The notes under the pieces are model-generated. The model was not told the origin of the DNA. It worked only from the letters and a program-made list of their open reading frames with translations, and did not search any database. DNA of 10,320 nt from positions 1 to 10,320 of the forward strand of contig JAFLJW010000146.1 in assembly GCA_022712815.1 (NCBI GenBank). Reading direction: 5' to 3'. Shown here piece by piece: positions 1-8,135 of this stretch (positions within the stretch are counted from its first letter, which is position 1; each line of letters starts with the position of its first letter). The stretch is from Pseudodesulfovibrio sp. GTDB lineage: Bacteria > Desulfobacterota > Desulfovibrionia > Desulfovibrionales > Desulfovibrionaceae. The position numbers and the translations under genes are program-made.

Positions 1-843
1 CAACAAGGGATTGTCTCTTCCCTATTGACGGCCCAGGCTCTCATCGACCTCGACATCACCCCTGAAATCAATTTTGGTCTGCTGTTCGTCGCAGATGAAG
101 AGACGGGCAGCGAGTTCGGCCTGGGATATCTAGTTCAGGAACATGAGGAGATTTTCAAGAAAAGTGATCTGTTTCTTGTTCCAGATTTTGGCGAACCCAA
201 TTCGGAGATGGTCGAAGTCGCAGAAAAGTCCATGTTCTGGCTCAAGATTATCATTGAAGGCAAGCAATGCCACGCCTCGACCCCTGATCAGGGTTTGAAC
301 ACCCTCGTTCCTGCCGCTGATTTCATTCTCAGGATCAAGGATCTGGAAGATATTTATGACGCAGAAAACCCGATTTACGATCCACCCCGTTCCACAGTTC
401 AACCCACTATGAAAGAAGCCAATGTGGAAAATGTGAACACCATTCCCGGTCGGGACGTATTTTACGTGGATTCCCGTGTCATGCCTGAATATGATCTTGA
501 TGAAATTCTTGATACGATCAAAGGATTTGGCGCAGAAGTGGAAAAGAAATACGGCGTCACCATCTCCTATGACAGGACCATGTACGAACAGGCTGCCCCG
601 CCGACCCCTATTGATAGCGAAATCGCACTCAAAGTCATGCAGAGCGTCAAGAAAGTCTACAACAACAATCCTCGCACCGTTGGCGTGGGTGGTGGTACAG
701 TGGCTGCATTTTTGAGACGCAACGGTTACCAGGCCGTTGTCTGGGCTACATTGAATCACAATGCCCACCAGCCCAATGAGTGGTCATCCATCAAAAACAC
801 CATCAATGATGCCAAAGTCATGGCCGACATGCTCTTGTCCTAA
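1..843 (+). CDS. M20-family metallohydrolase (ArgE/DapE/ACY1-like), 5' end missing
   Basis: The reading frame is open from base 1 (first codons Gln-Gln-Gly), so the gene begins before the window and 280 codons are visible; family members are usually about 400 residues. M20 enzymes are di-zinc amidohydrolases that cleave N-acyl amino acids or small peptides. Visible motifs are DEETGS at 94-111 (catalytic Glu and metal-ligand Glu), the ligand Asp in VPDFGEP at 184, the GKQCHAS histidine at 271 from the dimerisation domain, the glycine-rich GVGGGT stretch near 680-697, and the C-terminal metal-site histidine in HNAHQPNE at 766. The first HxD motif would lie upstream of the window. The substrate cannot be decided: succinyl-diaminopimelate, acetylornithine or a dipeptide are all possible. 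dapA further along is suggestive, but the two genes are far apart. The stop is 21 bases before mnmG, so they may be cotranscribed. Confidence 0.88.
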   Translation, partial: QQGIVSSLLTAQALIDLDITPEINFGLLFVADEETGSEFGLGYLVQEHEEIFKKSDLFLVPDFGEPNSEMVEVAEKSMFWLKIIIEGKQCHASTPDQGLNTLVPAADFILRIKDLEDIYDAENPIYDPPRSTVQPTMKEANVENVNTIPGRDVFYVDSRVMPEYDLDEILDTIKGFGAEVEKKYGVTISYDRTMYEQAAPPTPIDSEIALKVMQSVKKVYNNNPRTVGVGGGTVAAFLRRNGYQAVVWATLNHNAHQPNEWSSIKNTINDAKVMADMLLS

Positions 844-864
844 GGCTGACAGTCAGGAAGACTC

Positions 865-2748
865 ATGCAACGCAAAGCCCCTTTCCCCGATCTTTTTGAT
901 CTCATTATCGTCGGCGCAGGCCATGCTGGTTGCGAAGCCGCCATGGCTGCCGCACGCCTTGGACTTGACACCCTGCTCCTGACCATCAATGCGGATCGCA
1001 TCGGTCACCTTTCGTGCAACCCGGCAATTGGCGGACTTGCCAAAGGCCATATGGTCAAGGAAATTGACGCGTTGGGTGGCATGATGGGCCTCTGGGCTGA
1101 TGCGGCAGGCATCCAGTTCCGCATTCTCAACACACGCAAAGGTCCGGCGGTCCGCTCCAGCCGTGCGCAAATTGACCGTGCCGAATATATGCGTGTGGTC
1201 CAGAAATCAGTTTTCTCCCAGCCAAATCTATGGGTCTTTCAGGACACTGTCGATGCTGTCATGACCAAAAACGGGCGGGCCTGCGGAGTCAGGACGCAAC
1301 TGGGCGAAACCATCGGTTCAAAGGCTGTGCTGCTCACCACCGGCACATTCCTCAAGGGCCTCATGCACGTTGGTCTGAAAAATTTCAGTGGAGGGCGATT
1401 TGGTGATCCTGCCTCTAATTCACTCTCCGACAACCTGCGTGAAATCGGCCTTGAACTGGGCCGCCTCAAGACAGGCACCACACCGCGCCTGCTCAAGGAC
1501 TCCATAAATTTCGACAAGATGCAAATACAGCCCGGTGATAACCCACCGATTCCGTTCAGCTTCAGGAACAAGACAGTCCCCATGCCGCAGGTCCCCTGTT
1601 ACCTGACCTACACCAACCCTGACGCCCATGAAGTGATCCGCTCCGGGTTTGATCGTTCGCCCATGTTCACCGGCATCATAGAGGGAACCGGTGCTCGCTA
1701 TTGCCCGTCCATCGAGGATAAAGTCGCACGTTTTCCAGAGAAAGACCGGCATCAGATTTTCATCGAACCGGAAGGCCTCAATCATCCTGAAATGTATCCC
1801 AGCGGTATTCCAACCAGCTTGCCGTTCGATGTGCAGAAAAAAATGATCGCAGCCATCGAAGGTCTTGAAAACGCACAGATTGTCCGGCCCGGATACGCTA
1901 TCGAATACGATTATTCCCAGCCAACACAGCTCAAACCGACGCTGGAAACCAAGATTTTACCAAACCTTTATCTGGCAGGACAGATCAACGGCACATCCGG
2001 CTATGAAGAGGCCGCCGCCCAAGGACTTTGGGCTTCTCTCAATGTCAGCAGTTCTCTTCAAGGACGCGAACCGTTCCTGCTCTCCCGCGATCAGGCATAC
2101 ATAGCTGTGCTGGTCGACGATCTCGTGACCAAGGGGACAGAAGAACCCTACCGCATGTTCACCTCCAGAGCCGAACACAGACTGCTGTTGCGTGAAGGCA
2201 ACGCGGACGAACGGCTGACTGCCATTGGCCGGGATATCGGGCTTGTCGATGATGATCAGTGGTCATTGTTCACGGCCAAGCAGAAACAACTTCAGTCCAT
2301 CCTTGAAGCCATGCATGCCATACGTATCAAGCCTGATGCCCCGACCAGAGAAGTGATGAACGAGATCGGTGCGTCCATTCCGGGAAAAGCCGTGGAACTG
2401 GCCGCTCTCCTGCGCCAGCCGCACATGAATATCGAAAAACTGGCTGTTTTTCATCCTCCAATTGCCGAGATGGACGAGACCATCCTGCGTGAGGCGGAAA
2501 CCGAAATTCGATATGATGGATATTTGAAGAAACAAAAAGAACTGGTCGCCAAATCGAAATCACTTGAAAGCATGGAACTGCCTGAAAATATTGACTATTC
2601 AACCGTATCCGGGCTGACCAGCGAAGTCGTTGAAAAACTGACACGCATCCAGCCAGTGACGCTTGGTCAGGCCGGAAGAATCTCCGGTATTACGCCTGCC
2701 GCCCTCTCCTGTCTGGAAATACATATGAAAAAACTTGGTTTATTGTAA
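865..2748 (+). CDS. mnmG: tRNA uridine-5-carboxymethylaminomethyl modification enzyme MnmG (GidA)
   Basis: FAD-dependent enzyme that, with the GTPase MnmE, installs the (carboxymethyl)aminomethyl group at carbon 5 of wobble uridine U34 in several tRNAs. It acts in the cytoplasm. The 627-residue length is normal for the family. Seen: the dinucleotide-binding GAGHAG at residues 17-22, the conserved LSCNPAIGGLAKGH block (Cys51), GGRFGDPAS, the YCPSIEDKV block with Cys280, AGQINGTSGYEEA near the FAD site, TSRAEHRLLLREGNAD, and the C-terminal helical MnmE/tRNA-binding region ending in GITPAALSCLEIHMKKL. The two cysteines match the conserved pair of E. coli MnmG in context. ATG at 865 is chosen because AGGAAG lies at 855-860 and the protein begins at the usual point before the FAD motif. 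No frameshift or missing motif was seen. mnmE is not in the window. Confidence 0.97.
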   Translation: MQRKAPFPDLFDLIIVGAGHAGCEAAMAAARLGLDTLLLTINADRIGHLSCNPAIGGLAKGHMVKEIDALGGMMGLWADAAGIQFRILNTRKGPAVRSSRAQIDRAEYMRVVQKSVFSQPNLWVFQDTVDAVMTKNGRACGVRTQLGETIGSKAVLLTTGTFLKGLMHVGLKNFSGGRFGDPASNSLSDNLREIGLELGRLKTGTTPRLLKDSINFDKMQIQPGDNPPIPFSFRNKTVPMPQVPCYLTYTNPDAHEVIRSGFDRSPMFTGIIEGTGARYCPSIEDKVARFPEKDRHQIFIEPEGLNHPEMYPSGIPTSLPFDVQKKMIAAIEGLENAQIVRPGYAIEYDYSQPTQLKPTLETKILPNLYLAGQINGTSGYEEAAAQGLWASLNVSSSLQGREPFLLSRDQAYIAVLVDDLVTKGTEEPYRMFTSRAEHRLLLREGNADERLTAIGRDIGLVDDDQWSLFTAKQKQLQSILEAMHAIRIKPDAPTREVMNEIGASIPGKAVELAALLRQPHMNIEKLAVFHPPIAEMDETILREAETEIRYDGYLKKQKELVAKSKSLESMELPENIDYSTVSGLTSEVVEKLTRIQPVTLGQAGRISGITPAALSCLEIHMKKLGLL

Positions 2749-2882
2749 CCGGGTACGCCCGTTCTCCTGTTGACACCGGGTTACTCACCGACTAATTATG
2801 GACATTATAATGGAACCGGCACAGATGCAGAACATCTTTTCACCGAGCCATACAATTCAAACCATCTTCAAGGAGTCTGGTC
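2749..2882 (+). promoter_or_regulatory. Intergenic gap before the corC-lnt-prfB run, possible promoter
   Basis: This gap holds a perfect TATAAT at 2806-2811 and a perfect TTGACA at 2770-2775, but 30 bases separate them, so they cannot form one sigma-70 promoter. With correct spacing, TATAAT has only a poor -35 (actcac, 2783-2788), and TTGACA pairs only with weak -10 candidates (aattat, 2794-2799, spacing 18). A promoter for the downstream operon is likely somewhere here because the genes after it are packed tightly, but its exact position is uncertain. A small hairpin, CGGG-TACG-CCCG at 2750-2761, follows the mnmG stop; it lacks a T-run and is not a convincing terminator. Confidence 0.35.
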
Positions 2883-3704
2883 TTGGACGAAGGATCTGAC
2901 AGTCGATTCACCAACATCTTCAAAAAATTATTCGGCACCAACGGCCAGCAGATTGAAGAACACATTCTTGAAGCCAAGGCCGACGGGGAGCTTGAGAGTG
3001 CTGAAGTTTCCATGCTCCTCAACATCCTCGAACTCGATGAAAAGCTTGTCACGGAAATCATGGTCCCACGCACGGACATGGCCTGTGCTGACGCAAGAAG
3101 TTCCGTCAAGGACGTTGCCGACATCATCGTCAATCAGGGAGCGCATTCCCGTATCCCCATTTTTCAAGACACGAAAGATCACATTCTCGGCGTTGTGCAT
3201 GCCAAGGATTTGTTGACCCCGCTTTTAAACGGGCAGATGGACCTGCCCGTGGCAGGCCTGCTCCGCCCTCCTTTTTTCGTACCTGAGGATGTTTGTCTGG
3301 ACGATGTCCTGTCCTCCTTCAAGAGGGAAAAACTCCATATGGCCATTGTTCAGGATGAATACGGCGGAACATCCGGCATGGTTACCATGGAAGATGTTCT
3401 GGAAGAGATCGTCGGTGAAATTGCTGATGAATATGACCGGGAACGCCCTGAAGAAATTCAGGAACTGTCGGATGGCTCCTTCATTGTTTCCGGCCGCGTC
3501 CCTCTGGATGAAGTCGATGAAAAATGTTCTCTGAAGCTTGAAAGCGAGGATGTGGACTCCATAGGTGGTTTTCTGGCTGCCATGGCCGGACGTATCCCGG
3601 ACGAAGGCGAATTCTATACGATTGACAACAGGCTGTTCACGATACTCAAGGCCGATGAACGACAAATTTGGTCCATCAAAATCGAGAAATTGGAACAAGG
3701 ATAA
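2883..3704 (+). CDS. corC: CorC/HlyC-family CBS-domain protein (YbeX-like)
   Basis: 273-residue soluble protein of the CorC/HlyC group. It has a short N-terminal helical region, MVPRTDM at about residues 60-66 opening the first CBS domain (about 65-125), a second CBS domain (about 130-190) with QDEYGGTSGMVTMEDVLEEIVGEI, and a C-terminal transporter-associated domain (about 200-273). It lacks the N-terminal DUF21 membrane domain of the larger homologues, so it resembles E. coli CorC (YbeX). CBS domains bind adenine nucleotides; the family is tied to magnesium and cobalt efflux or tolerance, but the molecular role is not settled. The start is TTG at 2883: AAGGAG at 2870-2875 sits seven bases upstream and there is no better in-frame ATG. 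lnt starts three bases after the stop, the same neighbour as in E. coli, which supports an envelope-related role. Confidence 0.9.
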   Translation: MDEGSDSRFTNIFKKLFGTNGQQIEEHILEAKADGELESAEVSMLLNILELDEKLVTEIMVPRTDMACADARSSVKDVADIIVNQGAHSRIPIFQDTKDHILGVVHAKDLLTPLLNGQMDLPVAGLLRPPFFVPEDVCLDDVLSSFKREKLHMAIVQDEYGGTSGMVTMEDVLEEIVGEIADEYDRERPEEIQELSDGSFIVSGRVPLDEVDEKCSLKLESEDVDSIGGFLAAMAGRIPDEGEFYTIDNRLFTILKADERQIWSIKIEKLEQG

Positions 3705-3707
3705 ACC

Positions 3708-5210
3708 GTGCTAACCCTTGTTCTCATCGCAACTGTCGGAGCATGGCTCGGATTTGCCAATCCCATATTTCATTTTCCCCTTGCGGCCCTAGCCTTTCCT
3801 CTGGGCCTTGCCTGGATCGGACTTCGAGCCACTTCCGGTAAAAAGGCATTCAGATTCGGCTGGCTGGCCGGGCTTCTGGCTGCAACCGGCTGCTACTACT
3901 GGATGGTCATTCCCGTCCAGACATACGGCGGCTTGCCATGGTTCATCGCCCTGCCCTGCCCTGTGATTCTGGCCGCTTTCATCAGTATCTATTACGGCCT
4001 GTTCTCCCTTGGCGTATTCTACGCGGGCAGACAGATAACCGGAATCCCTCTCTGTATTCTGGCAGGCCTTTCATGGACCACCATGGAGATGCTCATGGGA
4101 ACCGTTCTGTCAGGCTTCCCGTGGATAAATCTGGCCTCGGCCTTTGCCCCATGGCCTTTTGCCATACAGGGGGCGTCCGTTGTCGGAGCCTATGGGTTAT
4201 CCGGCATCATGACCACTCTGGCAGTGGCCATCCTGCTCTACAGCACCTACAAAAGCGCATTGTGGCTGGCTGTCGGCCTCACACTCGTCCTGATAAGTTT
4301 CGGTTTCTACCGAGGTCTCACTTTTGATATAGGTGCGCCCGATTACATGATCTCCATTGCACAGGGAAACATTGATCAAGGCATGAAATGGTTACCAAAA
4401 ATCCAGGCGGACACGGTCAGAAAATATACCAAGATCAGCCTTGATGCCATAAGGAAACACAAGCCAAAGGTCATTATCTGGCCTGAAACGGCCATGCCCT
4501 TCTACCTTCAGGACAAGACACCTTTCCGCGAGGCTGTGAAGATCCTCGCTCGCGACAGCAAGACCAGCATTATCACGGGGTCCCCGGCCTACAAAATAAT
4601 TGACATGAAAACCAACAAGTACATCCTTTTCAACAGGGCGTGGCTCATGGACGACACAGGCCGCACCATGCAGTCCTATGACAAGGAACATCTGGTGCCA
4701 TTTGGTGAATACATGCCGTTCAAGGAATGGGTGCCGTTTGAGAAACTCGTTCAGGCCGCCGGTGATTTCAGACCGGGTACGGATAACAAACCACTCTACC
4801 TCAAGGGCGTTGCCCTTGGCATGCTCATTTGTTATGAAGCCATATTCCCGGAGCTTGCACAAAAACAGGTTAAGCGTGGTGCCAACGTGCTGCTGAATAT
4901 CAGCAATGACGCATGGTTTGGTGACACATCCGCCCCAAGGCAGCACCTCAACCTGTCCATCATGCGAGCCGTTGAACAAGGCCGCTGGCTGGTGCGGGGG
5001 ACCAACACGGGTATTTCCGCGTTCGTCGATCCCATTGGCCGCATCACTGCCATCGGAACCCAGTTCCAGGCAGAGAGTTTGAGCGCGAACATCGCGCCCC
5101 TTGAAACAAAGACCATATTCCATCGAATCTTCCCGTGGCTGGGACTTTCGATCTACTTTCTGACCTTCATGGGCTTTTCCTGGGTCGGATACGCCACCAA
5201 AAAGAACTAA
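3708..5210 (+). CDS. lnt: Apolipoprotein N-acyltransferase
   Basis: Inner-membrane enzyme that transfers an acyl chain from phospholipid to the N-terminal cysteine of apolipoproteins, the last step of lipoprotein maturation in Gram-negative bacteria. The 500-residue length is typical. The first 200 or so residues contain several hydrophobic membrane segments. A periplasmic nitrilase domain follows, with the catalytic triad in standard contexts: Glu260 (WPETAMPF), Lys326 (YDKEHLVPFGEYMPF) and Cys375 (LICYEAIFPEL). RAVEQGRWLVRGTNTGIS is also typical. A final membrane helix (about 475-495) ends in basic ATKKN. The start is GTG 3708, preceded by AAGGAT at 3697-3702 overlapping the corC stop, so translational coupling is likely. 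Its presence indicates a diderm envelope with lipoproteins. Confidence 0.97.
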   Translation: MLTLVLIATVGAWLGFANPIFHFPLAALAFPLGLAWIGLRATSGKKAFRFGWLAGLLAATGCYYWMVIPVQTYGGLPWFIALPCPVILAAFISIYYGLFSLGVFYAGRQITGIPLCILAGLSWTTMEMLMGTVLSGFPWINLASAFAPWPFAIQGASVVGAYGLSGIMTTLAVAILLYSTYKSALWLAVGLTLVLISFGFYRGLTFDIGAPDYMISIAQGNIDQGMKWLPKIQADTVRKYTKISLDAIRKHKPKVIIWPETAMPFYLQDKTPFREAVKILARDSKTSIITGSPAYKIIDMKTNKYILFNRAWLMDDTGRTMQSYDKEHLVPFGEYMPFKEWVPFEKLVQAAGDFRPGTDNKPLYLKGVALGMLICYEAIFPELAQKQVKRGANVLLNISNDAWFGDTSAPRQHLNLSIMRAVEQGRWLVRGTNTGISAFVDPIGRITAIGTQFQAESLSANIAPLETKTIFHRIFPWLGLSIYFLTFMGFSWVGYATKKN

Positions 5211-5225
5211 AGGAATCGCTCCATA

Positions 5226-6345
5226 ATGCTTGAATACCCGGAACTGAAAGCCACATCCGCGAAACTGATCGGCAAATTCGAGACGCTCTGGGGGCGCCTT
5301 TGACTACGCCGAGACCAAACAACGGCTTGATGAGATAGAAAAAGAACTCTCCAAACCGGGCGCATGGGACAAACCCGATACGCTCACCCCTGTTCTCAAG
5401 GAAAAAAGTCAACTGTCCACCAAGCTTGGCATGTATGACGGCCTGTCCGAAGCAAAGAGCGATCTTGAGGAATGGCTCGAAATGGCTCAGGAAGAGCAGG
5501 ATGAAGAAGCTCTGACGGCTCTCCATTCCCAGGTAGACGTGTTCAGGGAGCGACTTAACAGTGTCGAACTGGCGACCATGTTCGCCTTCGAGCATGACAA
5601 GAACGATGCGATTTTAGAAATCCATCCCGGCGCAGGTGGTGTCGAATCACAGGACTGGGCCGAAATGCTGCTCCGCATGTACAATCGTTACGCCGAGCGC
5701 AAAGGGTTCAAAGTCAGCCAGCTCGACTTCCAGCCGGGCGATGAGGCTGGCATAAAGAGTGTCACTCTCCAGATCGAAGGATTGTACGCTTACGGCCTGC
5801 TCAAAGGAGAAGCCGGTGTCCATCGACTGATCCGCATATCTCCTTTTGATTCGTCGGGCAGAAGGCACACATCCTTTGCCTCTGTTGACGTCTATCCCGA
5901 CATGGATGATGATATTGAAATAGACCTCAAGGATGAAGATGTACGTGTTGACACCTTCCGGGCCAGCGGTCCAGGAGGTCAGAGCGTCAACAAAACCAGT
6001 TCCGCCATTCGTGTCACCCATACCCCCACAGGGATTGTGGCCCAGTGCCAGAGCGAGAAATCTCAGCATAGAAACAAGACAACCGCCATGCGCCTTCTCA
6101 AGGCTCGACTCTATGAAGTGGAACTCAAGAAAATTGAGGAAAGCCGCAGGCAGGATTATCAGGCAAAGGACACTATCGCCTGGGGAAGCCAGATTCGCAC
6201 GTACACCTTGCAGCCGTACCGACTGGTCAAAGACCACCGGTCCAACAGCGAGAATGGAAATGTGGATGCTTTTCTGGACGGAGATCTGGACGGAATGATC
6301 AGAAACCACCTACTATACATCTATGCCCAAGGAAAAAATAATTAA
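5226..6345 (+). CDS. prfB: Peptide chain release factor 2 (RF2), with programmed +1 frameshift
   Basis: RF2 ends translation at UAA and UGA. The gene is read in two frames: 25 codons from ATG 5226 (MLEYPELK...) reach CTT TGA C at 5298-5304, and a +1 shift after CTT continues with GAC TAC GCC (Asp-Tyr-Ala) to the stop at 6343-6345, giving 372 residues. The second frame shows the RF2 stop-recognition tripeptide SPF in IRISPFDSSGRRH, the peptidyl-hydrolysis motif GGQ in SGPGGQSVNK, and the GAGGVESQDWAEML block. An SD-like AAAGGA lies upstream, overlapping the lnt stop; lnt ends 15 bases before. Expression should be autoregulated: low RF2 slows termination at the internal UGA and favours the shift. 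This is not a pseudogene, because slip site, spacing and downstream protein all match the known mechanism. Confidence 0.96.
5290..5304 (+). promoter_or_regulatory. prfB: prfB programmed +1 frameshift site
   Basis: The run GGGGG at 5290-5294 acts as an internal Shine-Dalgarno. Three bases (CGC) later comes the slippery CTT at 5298-5300, then TGA at 5301-5303 followed by C. The layout equals the E. coli site (GGGGG, three bases, CTT TGA C). The zero frame would stop at codon 26; the +1 frame restarts with GAC at 5302. The C after TGA is the weak termination context known to favour the shift. Confidence 0.95.
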
Positions 6346-7177
6346 ATTCCAGGAAAATGAACTCGCCTCGGAGCTTGCAGTGCTTCAGGAAGAACTATGC
6401 AGCTATTCGAATTTCTGCGGTAACGCCATGGATGCGTCCGAAGCTGTGTGGGTTTTCAGGCTTTTTCAAGGTGTATCACCCGAAGAATGGGAATCCCTGA
6501 CAGCCAAACACGACCTCAGCCAATGGTTGACGCTCCCCATCAACGGCGATACCTTCCCTCACCTCAAGCAGTTTCAGAAGACTCTGGAACGGCTCGCATA
6601 CCAGACAGAGCACGATGCCCTGACCGGACTTGCCAATCGCCGCGCCTTCGACCGCGTCCTTGATATTGAAATGGAACGTTCAAGAAGGGCCAAGACACCG
6701 TTGTCTCTGGCTATTTTCGATCTGGACGACTTCAAGAGAATCAATGACACCTACGGCCATCCCAAGGGGGATGAAGTTCTGGCCACCTTTGCCAGACAAC
6801 TTCAAGCCACAACCAGACGATACGATCTGGCGGCCCGCTATGGCGGTGAAGAATTTTCACTGGTCATGGCTGGCTCCGGGGTAGTCAAGGCGCAGAGATT
6901 GCTGACCCGTTTTCTCAGAGAGTTCAAGCAAGTGGAATTCAAGGCACCCGACAATGACGAAACATTCCATGTAACCTGCTCTGTCGGCCTCACTTGCTAC
7001 AAGGGTACCAGCGATCTTTCAGTCAAGGAAATGATCGAACTGGCCGATGAAGCACTCTATGATGCCAAAAATTCCGGGAAAGATCAGGTCAAGGTTTCCA
7101 GGCTGGCATTTGTTGAAGACGTGTCCAAGGAAACTCTGGTCCGTGCGGATGAAAAGAAATTCCTGTTCGGAAAATAA
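6323..7177 (+). CDS. GGDEF-domain diguanylate cyclase
   Basis: Predicted to make cyclic di-GMP from two GTP. The GGDEF domain covers about residues 95-260: DALTGLANRRAFD at its start, metal-binding FDLDDFKRINDTYGHPKGDE (Asp133 region), and active-site GGEEF at 174-178. RRYD at 165-168 lies exactly five residues before it, matching the RxxD inhibitory site, so feedback inhibition by c-di-GMP is expected. The catalytic residues are intact. The first 95 or so residues match no sensor domain I recognise; no membrane segment or signal peptide is evident, so it should be cytoplasmic. ATG 6323 lies inside the end of prfB (23-base overlap, different frame) with no clear SD, suggesting translational coupling; the next in-frame Met is residue 36. 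The short tail after the domain (about 260-284) is charged. Confidence 0.93.
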   Translation: MPKEKIIKFQENELASELAVLQEELCSYSNFCGNAMDASEAVWVFRLFQGVSPEEWESLTAKHDLSQWLTLPINGDTFPHLKQFQKTLERLAYQTEHDALTGLANRRAFDRVLDIEMERSRRAKTPLSLAIFDLDDFKRINDTYGHPKGDEVLATFARQLQATTRRYDLAARYGGEEFSLVMAGSGVVKAQRLLTRFLREFKQVEFKAPDNDETFHVTCSVGLTCYKGTSDLSVKEMIELADEALYDAKNSGKDQVKVSRLAFVEDVSKETLVRADEKKFLFGK

Positions 7178-7189
7178 TGGAGACAAAAT

Positions 7190-7999
7190 ATGAATCATAA
7201 CAATACATTAAGTCTCGCCATAATGAGCGGCAAGGGCGGTGTCGGCAAGACGAATATCGTCCTCAATCTCGGATATGCCCTGCAACAGGCCGACATGACC
7301 GCCATGCTCATGGATTGTGATCTTGGGCTGGCCAACCTTGATGTCCTGCTCGGAATTTCCCCTGAGAAAAATCTGCACGACCTCCTGCAAACAGGCGTCG
7401 ATGCAGAGGATGTTCTTATCTCCATCGAAGACGGATTCGATATGCTTCCCGCCACCAGCGGCGTACCCGAACTGGTCGAGATGGATGAAGACATGCAGGA
7501 CATCCTGTTCAAGAAACTGGTCACGCTTGCCGGTGAATACGACTATCTGATGCTCGACCTCGGTGCCGGTATCAGCCACACAGTCCTTTCATTTGCCGCC
7601 CTGACCCAGCTACGCATCGTGGTTATCACCCCGGAACCGACATCCCTGACCGACAGTTATGCAATGATAAAAGTGCTCACCACCCAGCATAATGTGAAAA
7701 ACTTCCTTGTTCTGGTAAATCAGGCAACTTCGACCGGTGAAGCAAGGCAAACTTTTGACAGATTGTCCGCAGCATGCAAAAACTTTTTGAAGATTGACCT
7801 GACATACCTCGGCTTTGTTCATCAGGACCGAACTCTTGTCGAATCAGTTCTCCAGCAGACTCCCCTGATGAAATATGCCCCGCAAGCCACGGCCAGCAAG
7901 GATATCAGGAATATTGCCAGAAAAATAATAAAGTATAGGGAAGACAATAAAGAACGCATAGCAGGCCGTCCGATCCTGAAAAATTTCCCTTCTATTTGA
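7190..7999 (+). CDS. MinD/ParA-family ATPase, FlhG (FleN/YlxH)-like
   Basis: 269-residue deviant-Walker P-loop ATPase. It shows KGGVGKT at residues 15-21 with the signature lysine (Lys15), Asp42 in DCDLGLANLDVLLG, and the Walker B-like MLDLGAG at Asp123. DLGLANLDVLLG and ITPEPTSLTDSYAMIKVL are typical of FlhG-type proteins, which limit flagellar number or place polar structures, rather than of MinD proper. The short N-terminal activation motif found before the P-loop in many FlhG proteins is absent, and I see no clear MinD-type amphipathic membrane-targeting helix at the C-terminus. No flagellar or chemotaxis genes are nearby. It follows the diguanylate cyclase by 12 bases, with GGAG at 7179-7182 as RBS. 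Role inferred: cell-pole or motility-related positioning; a chromosome-partition ParA role is less likely because no parB is present. Confidence 0.87.
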   Translation: MNHNNTLSLAIMSGKGGVGKTNIVLNLGYALQQADMTAMLMDCDLGLANLDVLLGISPEKNLHDLLQTGVDAEDVLISIEDGFDMLPATSGVPELVEMDEDMQDILFKKLVTLAGEYDYLMLDLGAGISHTVLSFAALTQLRIVVITPEPTSLTDSYAMIKVLTTQHNVKNFLVLVNQATSTGEARQTFDRLSAACKNFLKIDLTYLGFVHQDRTLVESVLQQTPLMKYAPQATASKDIRNIARKIIKYREDNKERIAGRPILKNFPSI

Positions 8000-8015
8000 A
8001 AAACCAAATAAGGGG

Positions 8016-8045
8016 TTGACGAAAAGAGTCATTTTTCGGCATAGT
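8016..8045 (+). promoter_or_regulatory. Candidate sigma-70 promoter for the HU gene
   Basis: TTGACG at 8016-8021 (5 of 6 to the -35 consensus) and CATAGT at 8040-8045 (4 of 6 to -10) are 18 bases apart. It lies just after the FlhG-like stop and about 90 bases before the HU start. A second -10-like TATAAC occurs at 8058-8063 but has no good -35. An imperfect inverted repeat, CGAAAA at 8020-8025 against TTTTCG at 8033-8038, occupies the spacer; it could be an operator or chance. Confidence 0.5.
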
Positions 8046-8135
8046 TAGTGAGAATTTTATAACAGTTTCAAGTTTTGTTTCTTTGCAGGACTATTTTTTC
8101 AGTCTATGGATAACTCAATGTTTCAGGGGGAAACC

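Noticed and set aside
130..768. Minus-strand open frame of 212 codons opposite the M20 gene
   Set aside because: A shadow of a gene with clear metallohydrolase motifs; no domain seen.
2750..2761. Hairpin CGGG-TACG-CCCG after mnmG as a terminator
   Set aside because: Only four pairs and no T-run follows.
2770..2811. TTGACA and TATAAT as one promoter before corC
   Set aside because: The spacing is 30 bases instead of 16-18, so they cannot act as a pair.
2798..2899. Small ORF of 33 codons (MDIIMEPAQMQ...) before and overlapping corC
   Set aside because: No SD sequence upstream, no recognisable pattern, and it overlaps the well-supported corC start.
4392..5123. Long minus-strand open frame (243 codons) opposite lnt
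   Set aside because: It is antisense to an intact lnt with all catalytic residues, has no recognisable domain, and is a shadow frame.
5226..5303. prfB as a frameshifted pseudogene or sequencing error
   Set aside because: The slip site CTT TGA C with an upstream GGGGG at correct spacing is the known programmed signal.
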